Source of the DNA: Lutibacter sp.
GTDB taxonomy: Bacteria > Bacteroidota > Bacteroidia > Flavobacteriales > Flavobacteriaceae
Assembly (NCBI GenBank): GCA_030683995.1
Contig: JAUXPH010000018.1
Coordinates: 1-35,671 of the forward strand
Reading direction: 5' to 3'
DNA: 35,671 nt
In this document: one piece after another, positions 9,415 to 17,533 of the stretch
Position numbering within the stretch: position 1 is the first letter of the stretch
Layout: the number at the start of each line of letters is the position of its first letter
Translations under genes and position numbers: made by a program
The notes under the pieces: generated by a model
What the model was told of the DNA's origin: nothing
The model's input: the letters and a program-made list of their open reading frames with translations, nothing else
Databases searched by the model: none

Positions 9415-10154
9415 TAGCTGTCTAAGTATAATCGTTTAAACAATTCAATTTTTCTGTTTCTGCTTATGCTTGCCGTTAACCCATTGGTCATTATCAATTC
9501 CCCACCCAAACCTTTTAGGTATTCTTTAACGTGATTTAAATTTACCAAATAGGAATTGTGAACTCTAAAAAACTCGGGAAACATAAATTTTTTCTCCACC
9601 TCTTTAAGTGTTTTCGACACCAAAATTTGTTGCTCCGATTTTAAATAAATGGTGGTGTAACTTTTATCTGATTTCAACATTACAACGTCATCTTTGTCCA
9701 ATAAATAAACCTTGCCGTCTGCGGAAATATTAATTTTATCATTATTGTCATTGATATTGTTCAACAACAGTTGCAACTTGTTTTCCAATAAATCCCCTTT
9801 TTTGGATTTATTAATTTTATCCATTGCAGCCAATAACTCATCCTTGTCAACTGGCTTCAGTAAATAATCTATTGCAGAAACTTTGATTGCTTTTAGGGCA
9901 AATTCGTCGTGGGCAGTGGTGAAAATGAGATTAAAATCTTTGTTTTGCAGTTTTTCGATCATCGTAAAGCCATCCATCTCTGGCATTTGTATGTCTAAAA
10001 ATACCACATCAGGCTTTTCATTATTAATGATTTCTATTGCCTTAATTGGTGAATTGCAAGTTTTAACAACAACGTTTTCAATGTAGTTGTTTAATTTCCA
10101 CTCTAATGCTTCTAAAGCATCATTTTCGTCATCAACTAGTAAAATTTGTAGCAT
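9414..10154 (-). CDS. LytTR-family response regulator
   Basis: A 246-residue transcription regulator. The N-terminal receiver has LLVDDEND (acidic pair at residues 8-9), phosphoacceptor Asp54 in FLDIQMPEMDG, a TTAHDEFA switch region and LLKPVDK. The C-terminal LytTR DNA-binding domain (about 145-245) has FFRVHNSYLVNLNHV and SISRNRK. I chose the ATG at 10154, which gives MLQILLVDDE. A longer frame can only begin with TTG at 10190, and that codon lies inside the probable -7 element. It partners the overlapping LytS-type kinase. Targets cannot be deduced. Confidence 0.93.
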   Translation of the reverse strand: MLQILLVDDENDALEALEWKLNNYIENVVVKTCNSPIKAIEIINNEKPDVVFLDIQMPEMDGFTMIEKLQNKDFNLIFTTAHDEFALKAIKVSAIDYLLKPVDKDELLAAMDKINKSKKGDLLENKLQLLLNNINDNNDKINISADGKVYLLDKDDVVMLKSDKSYTTIYLKSEQQILVSKTLKEVEKKFMFPEFFRVHNSYLVNLNHVKEYLKGLGGELIMTNGLTASISRNRKIELFKRLYLDS

Positions 10155-10184
10155 GTTAAATGTGTTGACTTTGGTTAAATTTGT

Positions 10185-10194
10185 ATGCAAGATA
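10185..10194 (-). promoter_or_regulatory. Probable -7 element before lytTR gene
   Basis: The minus strand reads TATCTTGCAT, with TTTTTG 19 bases further upstream. It lacks one T of the TAnnTTTG consensus. The same ten bases occur upstream of the receiver/PPDK_N gene (27170-27179). Its position about 34 bases before the ATG at 10154 supports that start. Confidence 0.4.
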
Positions 10195-10369
10195 CAACTT
10201 TTGGATACATCTTCAAAAAGTTGCGTTTTTTTTATTTATTTAATTCAAAAACGTGATTATTCATAAAATTATTTTTATGTGCTGATAAGGATTTCTACTC
10301 ATTTAAATGTTGTTTTTTTAATTGAAAATTTATCTAAATGGCTTAAAATTAAAACAATGTTTGGTGCTT

Positions 10370-11026
10370 TTATCTTTTAATGAGTAAAACATAAAAAAAT
10401 ACGGCCACAAAATGTGAAAAACTTCCCAACAACACAAAAATATGAAAAATTGCGTGGTTGTATTTAATTTTTTTTATACTATACAAAATGGCGCCAATGG
10501 TATAAAAAATGCCTCCGCTTAACAACCACATTAAACCTTCAAAAGAAAAGTTCATTATTAAAGGCTTCACTGCAAAAATGATTAACCATCCCATTAAAAC
10601 ATAAGCAAAAGTGGAAATTTTATCATATTTCCCCGTAAAAATAAGCTTTAATACAATACCTAAAAGTGCCAATCCCCAGGAAACGCCAAAAATGGCCCAG
10701 CCAACCCAGCCTTTTAAAACAACCAAGGTAAATGGGGTGTAAGTCCCCGCTATTAAAACATAAATTGCCGAGTGGTCAAAAATGTTTAATCTGTGGCGTA
10801 ACTTCGGATTTTCGGAATAATGATAAAAAGTTGATGCCGAGTACAATAAAATTAAACTTGCACCATAAATACTAAAACTTACAATATGATAAGCGCTGCC
10901 GTTTAGGCTTGAATAGGTAACCAATAACACCAAGGCAACAATGCTTAATACCAAGCCGATGGCGTGAGAAATAACATTGAATTTTTCCTCTTTGGGTTCG
11001 TAAAATGTTGTGTTGTTTTCCTTCAT
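10370..11026 (-). CDS. Hemolysin III / PAQR family membrane protein
   Basis: A 218-residue protein with about seven membrane spans. It carries the family signatures near the N-terminus (NVISHAIGLVLSIVAL), STFYHYSENPKLRHRLNIFD with DHSAIYVLIAGTYTPF, and the C-terminal FHIFVLLGSFSHF. The conserved Ser, Asp and His residues resemble the metal-dependent hydrolase site of the CREST/PAQR superfamily. Bacterial members (YqfA, hemolysin III) are linked to membrane fluidity or membrane-lipid processes; lysis activity should not be assumed. It follows plsC by 25 bases on the same strand, which fits a membrane-lipid theme. Confidence 0.88.
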   Translation of the reverse strand: MKENNTTFYEPKEEKFNVISHAIGLVLSIVALVLLVTYSSLNGSAYHIVSFSIYGASLILLYSASTFYHYSENPKLRHRLNIFDHSAIYVLIAGTYTPFTLVVLKGWVGWAIFGVSWGLALLGIVLKLIFTGKYDKISTFAYVLMGWLIIFAVKPLIMNFSFEGLMWLLSGGIFYTIGAILYSIKKIKYNHAIFHIFVLLGSFSHFVAVFFYVLLIKR

Positions 11027-11051
11027 TTTTGCTTAATGTAAAAAGTGAAAT

Positions 11052-11810
11052 TTAAGTGCTTAATTCCCTTTGTTTTTCATCATTAACCAACTCATTGTAA
11101 ATAACCTCAAATGTTTGTTTTTTTAATATATTGCCATCTTTTATGGTGAGTCCTTTTGTGTCAATAACTGAATGAATCTTCACGCGTAATTTTCCCGGAC
11201 CTCCGCTAAAAAAAGTATAAGAAAACAGTTTTTTGCAGTCGTACATGGTAATGGGCACAATGGGTATTTGATATTCAATCGCTAAGCGGAATGCGCCATT
11301 TTTAAAATCGCTTAACACCACACTTTCATCATTGGGCACCAATCCTTCCGGAAAAATACAAATATCGAGTCCGCCATTAAGTCTTTTTCTGGCTTTATCA
11401 AAAACAGCATTCCTGCTTTTCGAATCGCTCCTGTCGACAATAATGCACGTTCTCTTATAAAAAAAACCAAAAATCGGAATTTTGGTCAACTCTATTTTCC
11501 CCACAAAAACAAAGGGATTTTTGGTAATCGCCAGCATCACAAAAACATCAATCATAGAGGTGTGATTGGGGCAAAACATAAAACTTTTTTCCTTTTTTAA
11601 AACTTGATCTTCAATAACATCTGTTTTAAAACCCATCACGAACAGGATTGTTTTTGCCCATGCCCTTGCAATTTTAAAAAATATTGGATACATTTTTTCA
11701 GAAGAAGTAACTATTAGCAATACGGGAAAAATAGGTACGATGGTCAATATTACCCAAGCATAAAACCAGATGCGCCAAACAAGAATAAAAAAATATCTAA
11801 AAAGTTTCAT
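11052..11810 (-). CDS. plsC: 1-acyl-sn-glycerol-3-phosphate acyltransferase (PlsC family)
   Basis: A 252-residue membrane acyltransferase that should add the second acyl chain to lysophosphatidic acid, making phosphatidic acid. An N-terminal hydrophobic stretch (about 8-35) anchors it. The catalytic motif is NHTSMID (His83, Asp88) and the phosphate-binding motif is FPEG (153-156). FVGKIELTKIPIFG and IPIVPITMYD are the other conserved blocks. It precedes the hemolysin III gene by 25 bases. A TATTTTTG element at 11924-11931 on the minus strand could drive it, which would place the GC-rich palindrome at 11832-11871 in its leader. Confidence 0.9.
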   Translation of the reverse strand: MKLFRYFFILVWRIWFYAWVILTIVPIFPVLLIVTSSEKMYPIFFKIARAWAKTILFVMGFKTDVIEDQVLKKEKSFMFCPNHTSMIDVFVMLAITKNPFVFVGKIELTKIPIFGFFYKRTCIIVDRSDSKSRNAVFDKARKRLNGGLDICIFPEGLVPNDESVVLSDFKNGAFRLAIEYQIPIVPITMYDCKKLFSYTFFSGGPGKLRVKIHSVIDTKGLTIKDGNILKKQTFEVIYNELVNDEKQRELST

Positions 11811-11831
11811 ATTTGACTTTTTTATTTTTTT

Positions 11832-11871
11832 CGCAACCTCTGCTGGCAGTCTGCCCGCGGAAAGGTTTGCG
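11832..11871. repeat. GC-rich imperfect palindrome
   Basis: Outer arms CGCAACCT and AGGTTTGCG and inner arms GGCAG and CTGCC fold into one long hairpin with bulges. It is much more GC-rich than its surroundings, lies between divergent plsC and trpS, and has no T tract. It looks like a REP-type dispersed element rather than a terminator. Confidence 0.5.
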
Positions 11872-11923
11872 ATTAATCATTATTTTAAAATTCGAAAATT
11901 TGGAATACCCAATTCATAGGCAT

Positions 11924-11931
11924 CAAAAATA
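11924..11931 (-). promoter_or_regulatory. TAnnTTTG element upstream of plsC
   Basis: Plus-strand CAAAAATA reads TATTTTTG on the minus strand. It lies 114 bases before the plsC start. No -33 TTG is seen at standard spacing, so this is tentative. Confidence 0.3.
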
Positions 11932-11970
11932 GTAATTTAAATTCTATTCTTATTTTCTTTTTGAAATATG

Positions 11971-11978
11971 TATTTTTG
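11971..11978 (+). promoter_or_regulatory. -7 element of trpS
   Basis: TATTTTTG matches TAnnTTTG and lies 18 bases before the ATG at 11997. It falls inside the possible TTG-started extension (11961), which argues that translation begins at 11997. Confidence 0.55.
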
Positions 11979-11996
11979 CTTTCAAAATTTGAAATA

Positions 11997-12965
11997 ATGT
12001 CAAGAATATTAACAGGAGTCCAAAGTACCGGAACACCGCATTTAGGAAATTTATTGGGCGCTATTATCCCTGCAATTCAAATGGCGAATGATCCAAAGAA
12101 CGATTCGTTTTTATTTATTGCCGATTTGCACTCGTTAACCCAAATAAAAAACGGAGAAGAAATGCGTCAAAATACCTACAGCACTGCCGCAACTTGGCTT
12201 GCATTTGGTTTGGATGTAAACAAAACCGTGTTTTATCGCCAAAGCGATATTCCTGAAGTAACTGAACTTTCCTGGTATTTAAGTTGTTTTTTTCCATACC
12301 AACGTTTAACGCTGGCTCACGGTTTTAAAGATAAAGCCGACAGGCTGGAAGATGTAAATGCGGGATTGTTCACTTATCCAATGCTGATGGCTGCCGATAT
12401 TTTATTGTATGATGCGGAAATAGTTCCGGTTGGAAAAGACCAGTTGCAGCATTTAGAAATGACGCGTGATGTTGCCAACCGGTTTAACCATCAAATGGGC
12501 GATACGCTAGTTCCGCCTGAAGCCAAAATACAGGAAGGCACGATGTATGTTCCTGGAACTGACGGCGGAAAAATGAGCAAATCCACCGGAAATATCATCA
12601 ATTTATTTTTGTCGGATAAGGAATTGCGCAAACAAATTATGAAAATCCAAACCGATTCCACACCGCTTGAAGAACCTAAAAATCCGGATACTTGTAATTT
12701 ATTTGCCTTATATAAATTGATCGCTTCACCAGCCCAAATTGCTGAAATGAAGATAAATTATGAAGCTGGAAATTACGGTTACGGAACCGCAAAACAAGCT
12801 TTTTATGAATTGTTGGTTGCTAAATATGCTGTTGAAAGAGAGCGTTACAATTATTATATGAGCAACCTAAAAGAAATTGATGAAGCTTTGGAAATTGGTG
12901 CCGTAAAAGCAAGAGCCGTTGCTGCTGATGTTTTAAAAAGAGTAAGAAAAAAGCTCGGTTATTAG
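11997..12965 (+). CDS. trpS: Tryptophanyl-tRNA synthetase
   Basis: A class I aminoacyl-tRNA synthetase of 322 residues that charges tRNA-Trp with tryptophan in the cytoplasm. The opening SRILTGVQSTGTPHLGNLLG holds the HIGH-equivalent (TPHLGN), and GGKMSKSTGN is the KMSKS loop. LMAADILLYDAEIVPVG, shown in part, and DQLQHLEMTRD are typical TrpRS blocks. An extension to TTG at 11961 would add 12 unconserved residues and span the probable -7 element, so ATG 11997 is preferred. It stands alone, convergent with ccsA. Confidence 0.96.
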   Translation: MSRILTGVQSTGTPHLGNLLGAIIPAIQMANDPKNDSFLFIADLHSLTQIKNGEEMRQNTYSTAATWLAFGLDVNKTVFYRQSDIPEVTELSWYLSCFFPYQRLTLAHGFKDKADRLEDVNAGLFTYPMLMAADILLYDAEIVPVGKDQLQHLEMTRDVANRFNHQMGDTLVPPEAKIQEGTMYVPGTDGGKMSKSTGNIINLFLSDKELRKQIMKIQTDSTPLEEPKNPDTCNLFALYKLIASPAQIAEMKINYEAGNYGYGTAKQAFYELLVAKYAVERERYNYYMSNLKEIDEALEIGAVKARAVAADVLKRVRKKLGY

Positions 12966-13002
12966 TTTTTTTATTCTTTTATCAGTAAAATTGCCTGCTT
13001 TT

Positions 13003-13806
13003 TTAATATTGTGTATAGGTATGGATGCTTGTATTTGCAACCGGCAAATAGTTTACGCCAAACCAACAAACCAGCAACACCACAAAAGCAAGTGCCAAAA
13101 TAGAAATTGCCTGTTTTGAATTGTTCGGATGAAAATGCCGGTAATGGATGTAAATTAAATAGCCCATCCAGGTTAAAAATGCCCAAACTTCTTTAGGGTC
13201 CCAAGACCAATAATGTCCCCAGGCTTCTTTTGCCCATAAGGCGCCAAAAAGCAATCCAAGCGTTAAAAAAGAAAAACCGATATAGACCAAATTGTCTGCC
13301 AATTTTAAAGTTTCTATGTTGAAGTTTCCCTTTAAATTATCGTACCAGCCTTTCATGGCAACAATGCTGGAAGCCGCCAATACCGCATATGAAAATAAGT
13401 AAACCAACACATGCGGAATAAACCACGGACTTTGCAATGCCGGCATAAGTGTTTTTGAATAGGTTTCCGGATTCAAATAGTTAATGGCCAAAAACATTCC
13501 TGCCATAGCAATACTGTAGGCTAAAAACCATTTATATTTCCAACGAATGTAAGTCACAAAACCAACCATCGGCAAAAATGCGGCATACCATAAACGCGTT
13601 TCGCCTAAAGTTCGCATTGGCGGACGGTCTAACGCTATCCAAAGTTTAACAATAAACAAAATTAATACCGCCCAACCTGTCATAAATAATAGCGTTGCAA
13701 CTTTTGATACGGCTTCTTTTTTGTAAGAAATCAATAAAAACAGCAATCCGATTATCCATAAGATTACGATGATTGAACTGTATAAAGGAAAATCTATCCA
13801 AGTCAT
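13003..13806 (-). CDS. ccsA: Cytochrome c biogenesis protein CcsA (haem handling)
   Basis: A 267-residue integral membrane protein of system II cytochrome c maturation. With CcsB/ResB it moves haem across the membrane and attaches it to CXXCH sites. It has about eight hydrophobic spans and the tryptophan-rich haem-binding signature WGHYWSWD (196-203) followed by PKEVWAFLTW. Probable haem-ligand histidines include His131 (IPHVLVY) and one near the C-terminus. It is the last gene of the nrfHA-ccsBA run, two bases after ccsB. Its job is therefore probably to mature NrfH and NrfA, though it may serve other c-type cytochromes. Confidence 0.93.
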   Translation of the reverse strand: MTWIDFPLYSSIIVILWIIGLLFLLISYKKEAVSKVATLLFMTGWAVLILFIVKLWIALDRPPMRTLGETRLWYAAFLPMVGFVTYIRWKYKWFLAYSIAMAGMFLAINYLNPETYSKTLMPALQSPWFIPHVLVYLFSYAVLAASSIVAMKGWYDNLKGNFNIETLKLADNLVYIGFSFLTLGLLFGALWAKEAWGHYWSWDPKEVWAFLTWMGYLIYIHYRHFHPNNSKQAISILALAFVVLLVCWFGVNYLPVANTSIHTYTQY

Positions 13807-13808
13807 TT

Positions 13809-15056
13809 TTATTGATTTTTAGTTATTTTATTTCCCATCCAAAACATATAAAATGCACCTGCAATCATCATAAAAATTCCGATATAAACAAACGGCAGCC
13901 AAGGATCTCTAACCAATTCCAGCACAGAAAGGTCTGACCATTTTCCCATTTTGTCATCATAACTAAGTTGGTAAATTTTATAACCTCCAAAACTAAAAGG
14001 TTTATTCACTTCTAAAACGGTGCTGATTCGTTCACCTTCCTGGGTTAAAATATCGATGTCCGAACTAAATTTTTTCGTTTCCGGAATGGTCATTACCAAT
14101 GAAAATTTCTCATCTATTTTAAGCGACTCATACGGATACATAAAACTGCCACTACTGATCCAGCCACTAACTATTGAGTCGTTTTTAATATTTTTAACTT
14201 TAATATATGCTGATGGAGGTGATCCTATGTCGTTAACAGGTTCGTATCTGTCACCTATTCTTCCCGATGATTTATAAAACTGGTCAATGGTAACTTCAAA
14301 ATTATTAAAAACATACGTTTCGCCTTTTTCAACCAGGTAAAGGTTATTTCCTTTGTTATCGGCAATACCGCCCGTGCTATTTTCAATTAGTGCAAGTTTT
14401 GGATTGTATTCATCAATAATAAAATCTTTTAAATAAAAGGCAAAAGGCAATTCGATTCTATTTTTTTGTGCATCTGTCGCAATCCAGCTTGGTTTTCCTT
14501 CAAAGGTATTAATTGAAAGCCTTTGCATATCTCCAGTGCCTAAAACTCCTGCGATTAGCGCTATAAACAACCCTAAATGATTAAGTATAAAGCCAAAATT
14601 AGCCCATTTAAATTGTAAAATTCTTTTGATTGAAATTAAACCTAAGCAAGTTAAAAATTGGAACAAGATCAGTAAAAAAGCCCAATTGCTTGTGATGTGA
14701 TTTAGGCCTAAATTATTAATCAAGTTATTTTGGGAAGTAACCTGAGGAATAATTCCCATAATCATCACCATCACAGTCACCAAAGAAATACTGGAAATTG
14801 ATGCGGGAACTTTGGTGAGCCATCTTATCAATTGGGTTGATGAAAACCATTTGTATAACACAAACAGCAGCAAAACATACCCAACTAAAAAGAAGACGTT
14901 ATATGGATACGACAATGTAAGAACATTATCAGATGCAATAAATACTTCTAAAAAAAAGCCTGTAACAATTAAACCAAATCCGATAAAAAAAGATTCAACA
15001 TAACCCCATGGATTTTCCCAAAGATTACGTTGAATATTTAAATGATTTTCACTCAT
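13809..15056 (-). CDS. ccsB: Cytochrome c biogenesis protein CcsB/ResB
   Basis: A 415-residue ResB-family membrane protein, partner of CcsA in system II cytochrome c maturation. There are hydrophobic spans at about 18-40, 52-70, 88-108 and 150-172. A large periplasmic domain (about 175-385) follows, then a final span near 390-408 (LPFVYIGIFMMIAGAFYMFW). The arrangement matches Ccs1/ResB proteins, and the periplasmic part contains the typical FGGYKIYQLSYD block (the ResB-type redox/haem chaperone region). It lies 83 bases after nrfA and two bases before ccsA, on the same strand. Confidence 0.88.
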   Translation of the reverse strand: MSENHLNIQRNLWENPWGYVESFFIGFGLIVTGFFLEVFIASDNVLTLSYPYNVFFLVGYVLLLFVLYKWFSSTQLIRWLTKVPASISSISLVTVMVMIMGIIPQVTSQNNLINNLGLNHITSNWAFLLILFQFLTCLGLISIKRILQFKWANFGFILNHLGLFIALIAGVLGTGDMQRLSINTFEGKPSWIATDAQKNRIELPFAFYLKDFIIDEYNPKLALIENSTGGIADNKGNNLYLVEKGETYVFNNFEVTIDQFYKSSGRIGDRYEPVNDIGSPPSAYIKVKNIKNDSIVSGWISSGSFMYPYESLKIDEKFSLVMTIPETKKFSSDIDILTQEGERISTVLEVNKPFSFGGYKIYQLSYDDKMGKWSDLSVLELVRDPWLPFVYIGIFMMIAGAFYMFWMGNKITKNQ

Positions 15057-15139
15057 AGGAGTTTAAATATAATTTTTGTAGCTATGAGCGTTGAGATACT
15101 TTTTATAAAGTTCTCAAAACATACTGCACATCTTTATTT

Positions 15140-16630
15140 TTAATATTTCGCTTCTCTTTCTTTTGCTGTTGCTTTCCATTTTGGCACCAACTCTTTTTTG
15201 AAAGTCGCTTTTTCAGCTTTTAATTTTTCCATGTCTAAACCAATGAATTTTTGGGCAGCGGCTTTTGTTTCAATGGCCGGGTAAGGCACTTCGCCTTTAA
15301 ACCCTAATTGCATCAATAATTTCGCCAATTTAATTCTGGTTTCTTGGGTAATCATAATTCCTTTACCCAAAACCCGGCCCATTTCAACCGGTGCGTGGAA
15401 TGAACCTCCGTGAGAAGATGCCACAAAATCCCAACGCCATTGACCTAAACGAATGCCTTGTAAAATGTCTTTCATTTGAACTTCTGTAGCTCCTAACTCC
15501 CAGCATTTACCAGCTTCTACGTGTGCACGAACCAGTAATTTTTCCAATTCTATGCGATTAGACGCTATTTTGTCTTGATTATCAAATACATTTTTAATTA
15601 ATTCCTCTTTTTCTTCCCTATGGCAAACCTGACAAGAATTGGCTACATTGTTTAAAGGAGATTGAATATGGTGATCGGTAAATTTTTGTCCGCCTTCTGT
15701 TTTGTATGGCATATGGCAATCTGCACAAGAAACACCCCTTTTGGCATGAATACCCATTTTATAAATTTCATAATCCGGATGCTGCGATTTTAGCATTGGG
15801 GCCTTGCTAAGTCCATGCACCCAGTCAACATGCTTAATTTTGTCGTAATATACTTCCATGTCTTCAATGGTTTGTCCGCCATCCCAAGGAAGTGTTAAAT
15901 ACTGAATTCCTTCTTTTCCCGGAATATCCGATTTGAAATAATATTCTACGTGACACTGTGCGCAAACCAATGAGCGCATTTCGTTATGCGTTGCTTTTGC
16001 AATGTCTTTTCCTTGTCGTTGGAATGCTTCAATCAAAGCCGGTTGCGTTATGGTCAATTTCATTGATTTTTCATCGTGACAGTTCGCGCATCCAATAGTA
16101 TTTACAATTTGCATCCCTTTACTTGCCCATTTTCCTTTATAGTAATCATCAACCCCAATTTCATTTATCAATCTTGGTACATCGGGAGATTTACACGTCC
16201 AACAAGTAGAAGGCATTGGTCCGTCTTCTGGTCCGGTTGGGCCTCCTGTACGCAATGTGTTGTGCATATCATCAATTGCATGAACGTGACCGCGACCTGC
16301 ATTATAATCTTTAGAAAAACCGTATCCTGCCCATAAAACAACATATTCAGGGTATTTTGCCAACATGTCCACTTTTGCGGCACTGTTGTATTTAGAGCTA
16401 AATGAAGTGTCGGCGGTTCTGTAGTAAGATTCAAATTCACGCGGGAAATTTTCTCCCCAAACTTCATTTCTAGGCTCTAATTTATTGATTTTAGTTAATG
16501 GCGTATAGGCAAATTTAGCTTCCATTTTACGCTCTGTTATTGATGAAACTAACAGCCCTAACAAAAACACCACTACTAAAGATGCTAAAAAAAGCACCCA
16601 ATTTTTCCAAGGTTTTCTTATATTACTCAT
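15140..16630 (-). CDS. nrfA: Ammonia-forming cytochrome c nitrite reductase NrfA
   Basis: A 496-residue pentahaem enzyme that reduces nitrite to ammonium with six electrons on the outer face of the cytoplasmic membrane. A hydrophobic segment at 11-31 is an export signal or anchor. The catalytic haem site is CWTCK (143-147), the Lys-ligated form diagnostic of NrfA. Four ordinary sites follow: CANCH 181, CAQCH 223, CADCH 302 and CQVCH 333. Active-site and calcium-site residues are present: Arg113 (RGH), Glu229-Tyr230 (HVEYYF), Lys281, Gln283 and His284 (KSQHPDYE). Nothing is missing. It lies 12 bases after nrfH and 83 before ccsB. Confidence 0.98.
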   Translation of the reverse strand: MSNIRKPWKNWVLFLASLVVVFLLGLLVSSITERKMEAKFAYTPLTKINKLEPRNEVWGENFPREFESYYRTADTSFSSKYNSAAKVDMLAKYPEYVVLWAGYGFSKDYNAGRGHVHAIDDMHNTLRTGGPTGPEDGPMPSTCWTCKSPDVPRLINEIGVDDYYKGKWASKGMQIVNTIGCANCHDEKSMKLTITQPALIEAFQRQGKDIAKATHNEMRSLVCAQCHVEYYFKSDIPGKEGIQYLTLPWDGGQTIEDMEVYYDKIKHVDWVHGLSKAPMLKSQHPDYEIYKMGIHAKRGVSCADCHMPYKTEGGQKFTDHHIQSPLNNVANSCQVCHREEKEELIKNVFDNQDKIASNRIELEKLLVRAHVEAGKCWELGATEVQMKDILQGIRLGQWRWDFVASSHGGSFHAPVEMGRVLGKGIMITQETRIKLAKLLMQLGFKGEVPYPAIETKAAAQKFIGLDMEKLKAEKATFKKELVPKWKATAKEREAKY

Positions 16631-16642
16631 TGTTTTATTGTT

Positions 16643-17242
16643 TTATTTTATTGAATCATTTAACTGTTTTATTAACCACGCTGGTATTGTTTCTTGATGT
16701 TCTTCCGGTATTTTTCCATAATATTTTACTGAAGATAAACTGTGAACGCTTCCGTGTGGAACTTCTTGATGACACGTCCAACATTTTCTGTCAGTTCTGT
16801 TTTCTAAATGATTTTCAACAAATCCGCTTAATCTTGCGTCGGTTACTTGGTCTTGATGGCATCTAATGCAATTGCTTTGAACAACTTCAACACCCGCATC
16901 CTTCATTCTGATTACTTCAGGCTCTCCACGTGATGTAAAAACCGATGCATGATACAAACCGTCTTTAGCTTTGAATGCGTATTTTTTGAAAAAATTATCT
17001 TGCGGCACGTGACAATCGTTACAAGAAGCCCATTGTCTATGCGAACTATTTTGCCAAGTGGTGTATTGTGGTGTCATTACATGGCAATTGGCACAGGTTT
17101 TTGGATCGTCTGATAAATAGGATATAGCCTTTGATTCAATAAGCGCATACAATGTAAGCCCAGTCAAGGCGCCCAATAAAATGATTACGGGCAATCGCCA
17201 TTCGAGAGGTGGTATTAATTTTCTGAATATACTCATAATCAT
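16643..17242 (-). CDS. nrfH: Cytochrome c nitrite reductase small subunit NrfH
   Basis: A 199-residue membrane-anchored tetrahaem quinol dehydrogenase of the NapC/NirT family that passes electrons from menaquinol to NrfA. A single hydrophobic anchor spans about 17-37. Four haem sites follow: CANCH 50-54 (continuing VM, fitting the unusual first haem of NrfH), CNDCH 74-78, CIRCH 125-129 and CWTCH 154-158. The start could be the third codon (MSIFRKL). It is the first gene of nrfH-nrfA-ccsB-ccsA. The 291-base upstream region carries an FNR-like palindrome. Confidence 0.97.
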   Translation of the reverse strand: MIMSIFRKLIPPLEWRLPVIILLGALTGLTLYALIESKAISYLSDDPKTCANCHVMTPQYTTWQNSSHRQWASCNDCHVPQDNFFKKYAFKAKDGLYHASVFTSRGEPEVIRMKDAGVEVVQSNCIRCHQDQVTDARLSGFVENHLENRTDRKCWTCHQEVPHGSVHSLSSVKYYGKIPEEHQETIPAWLIKQLNDSIK

Positions 17243-17379
17243 TAATTAAAGTTTCTTGTTTTGAAGAGTCGCAGCAATAATCCATAAAACCATTGAATTT
17301 ATGATTCGTTCCTTAGAAAGGGGTAAATGCTTAAATTTCATATCGTTTAAATTGAGTAATATTTTAGCAATATTTATTA

Positions 17380-17387
17380 CAAAAAAA
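17380..17387 (-). promoter_or_regulatory. -7-like element of nrfH
   Basis: The minus strand reads TTTTTTTG, matching TAnnTTTG at five of six fixed positions. It is centred 33 bases downstream of the FNR-like palindrome. The T-run makes the match weak alone; the spacing identical to hemG is the main support. Confidence 0.35.
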
Positions 17388-17410
17388 CAATATAATTTGA
17401 GGATAAAAGA

Positions 17411-17422
17411 TGATTAAAATCA
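17411..17422 (-). promoter_or_regulatory. FNR/CRP-type palindrome upstream of nrfH
   Basis: TGATTAAAATCA has the TGAT-N4-ATCA core of FNR-family operators (TTGAT-N4-ATCAA). It is centred about 174 bases before the nrfH start and 33 bases from a -7-like element, near the -41 position of an activated promoter. nrf operons in other bacteria are activated by FNR-family proteins. Which regulator works here is unknown. Confidence 0.5.
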
Positions 17423-17533
17423 GTTAATGAGATAATTTTGTCTTTTATATATTTTTAGCTATTTAAGCATTGGTGTTTGAAGTTTTTTTGGTTTCAGTTT
17501 TCAGGTTTCAAAAACTTTAACTTTTAACTTTTT

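Noticed and set aside
11961-11996. TTG-started extension of trpS
   Set aside because: It would add 12 unconserved residues and overlap the probable -7 element at 11971-11978.
16168-16467. Frame shifted inside nrfA on the same strand
   Set aside because: A second frame of a well-conserved pentahaem gene. There is no start context and no motif.
17243-17533. Search for a terminator after the tas-like gene
   Set aside because: No hairpin with a T tract was found. The only strong palindrome there is the short FNR-like box, which is too small for a terminator.
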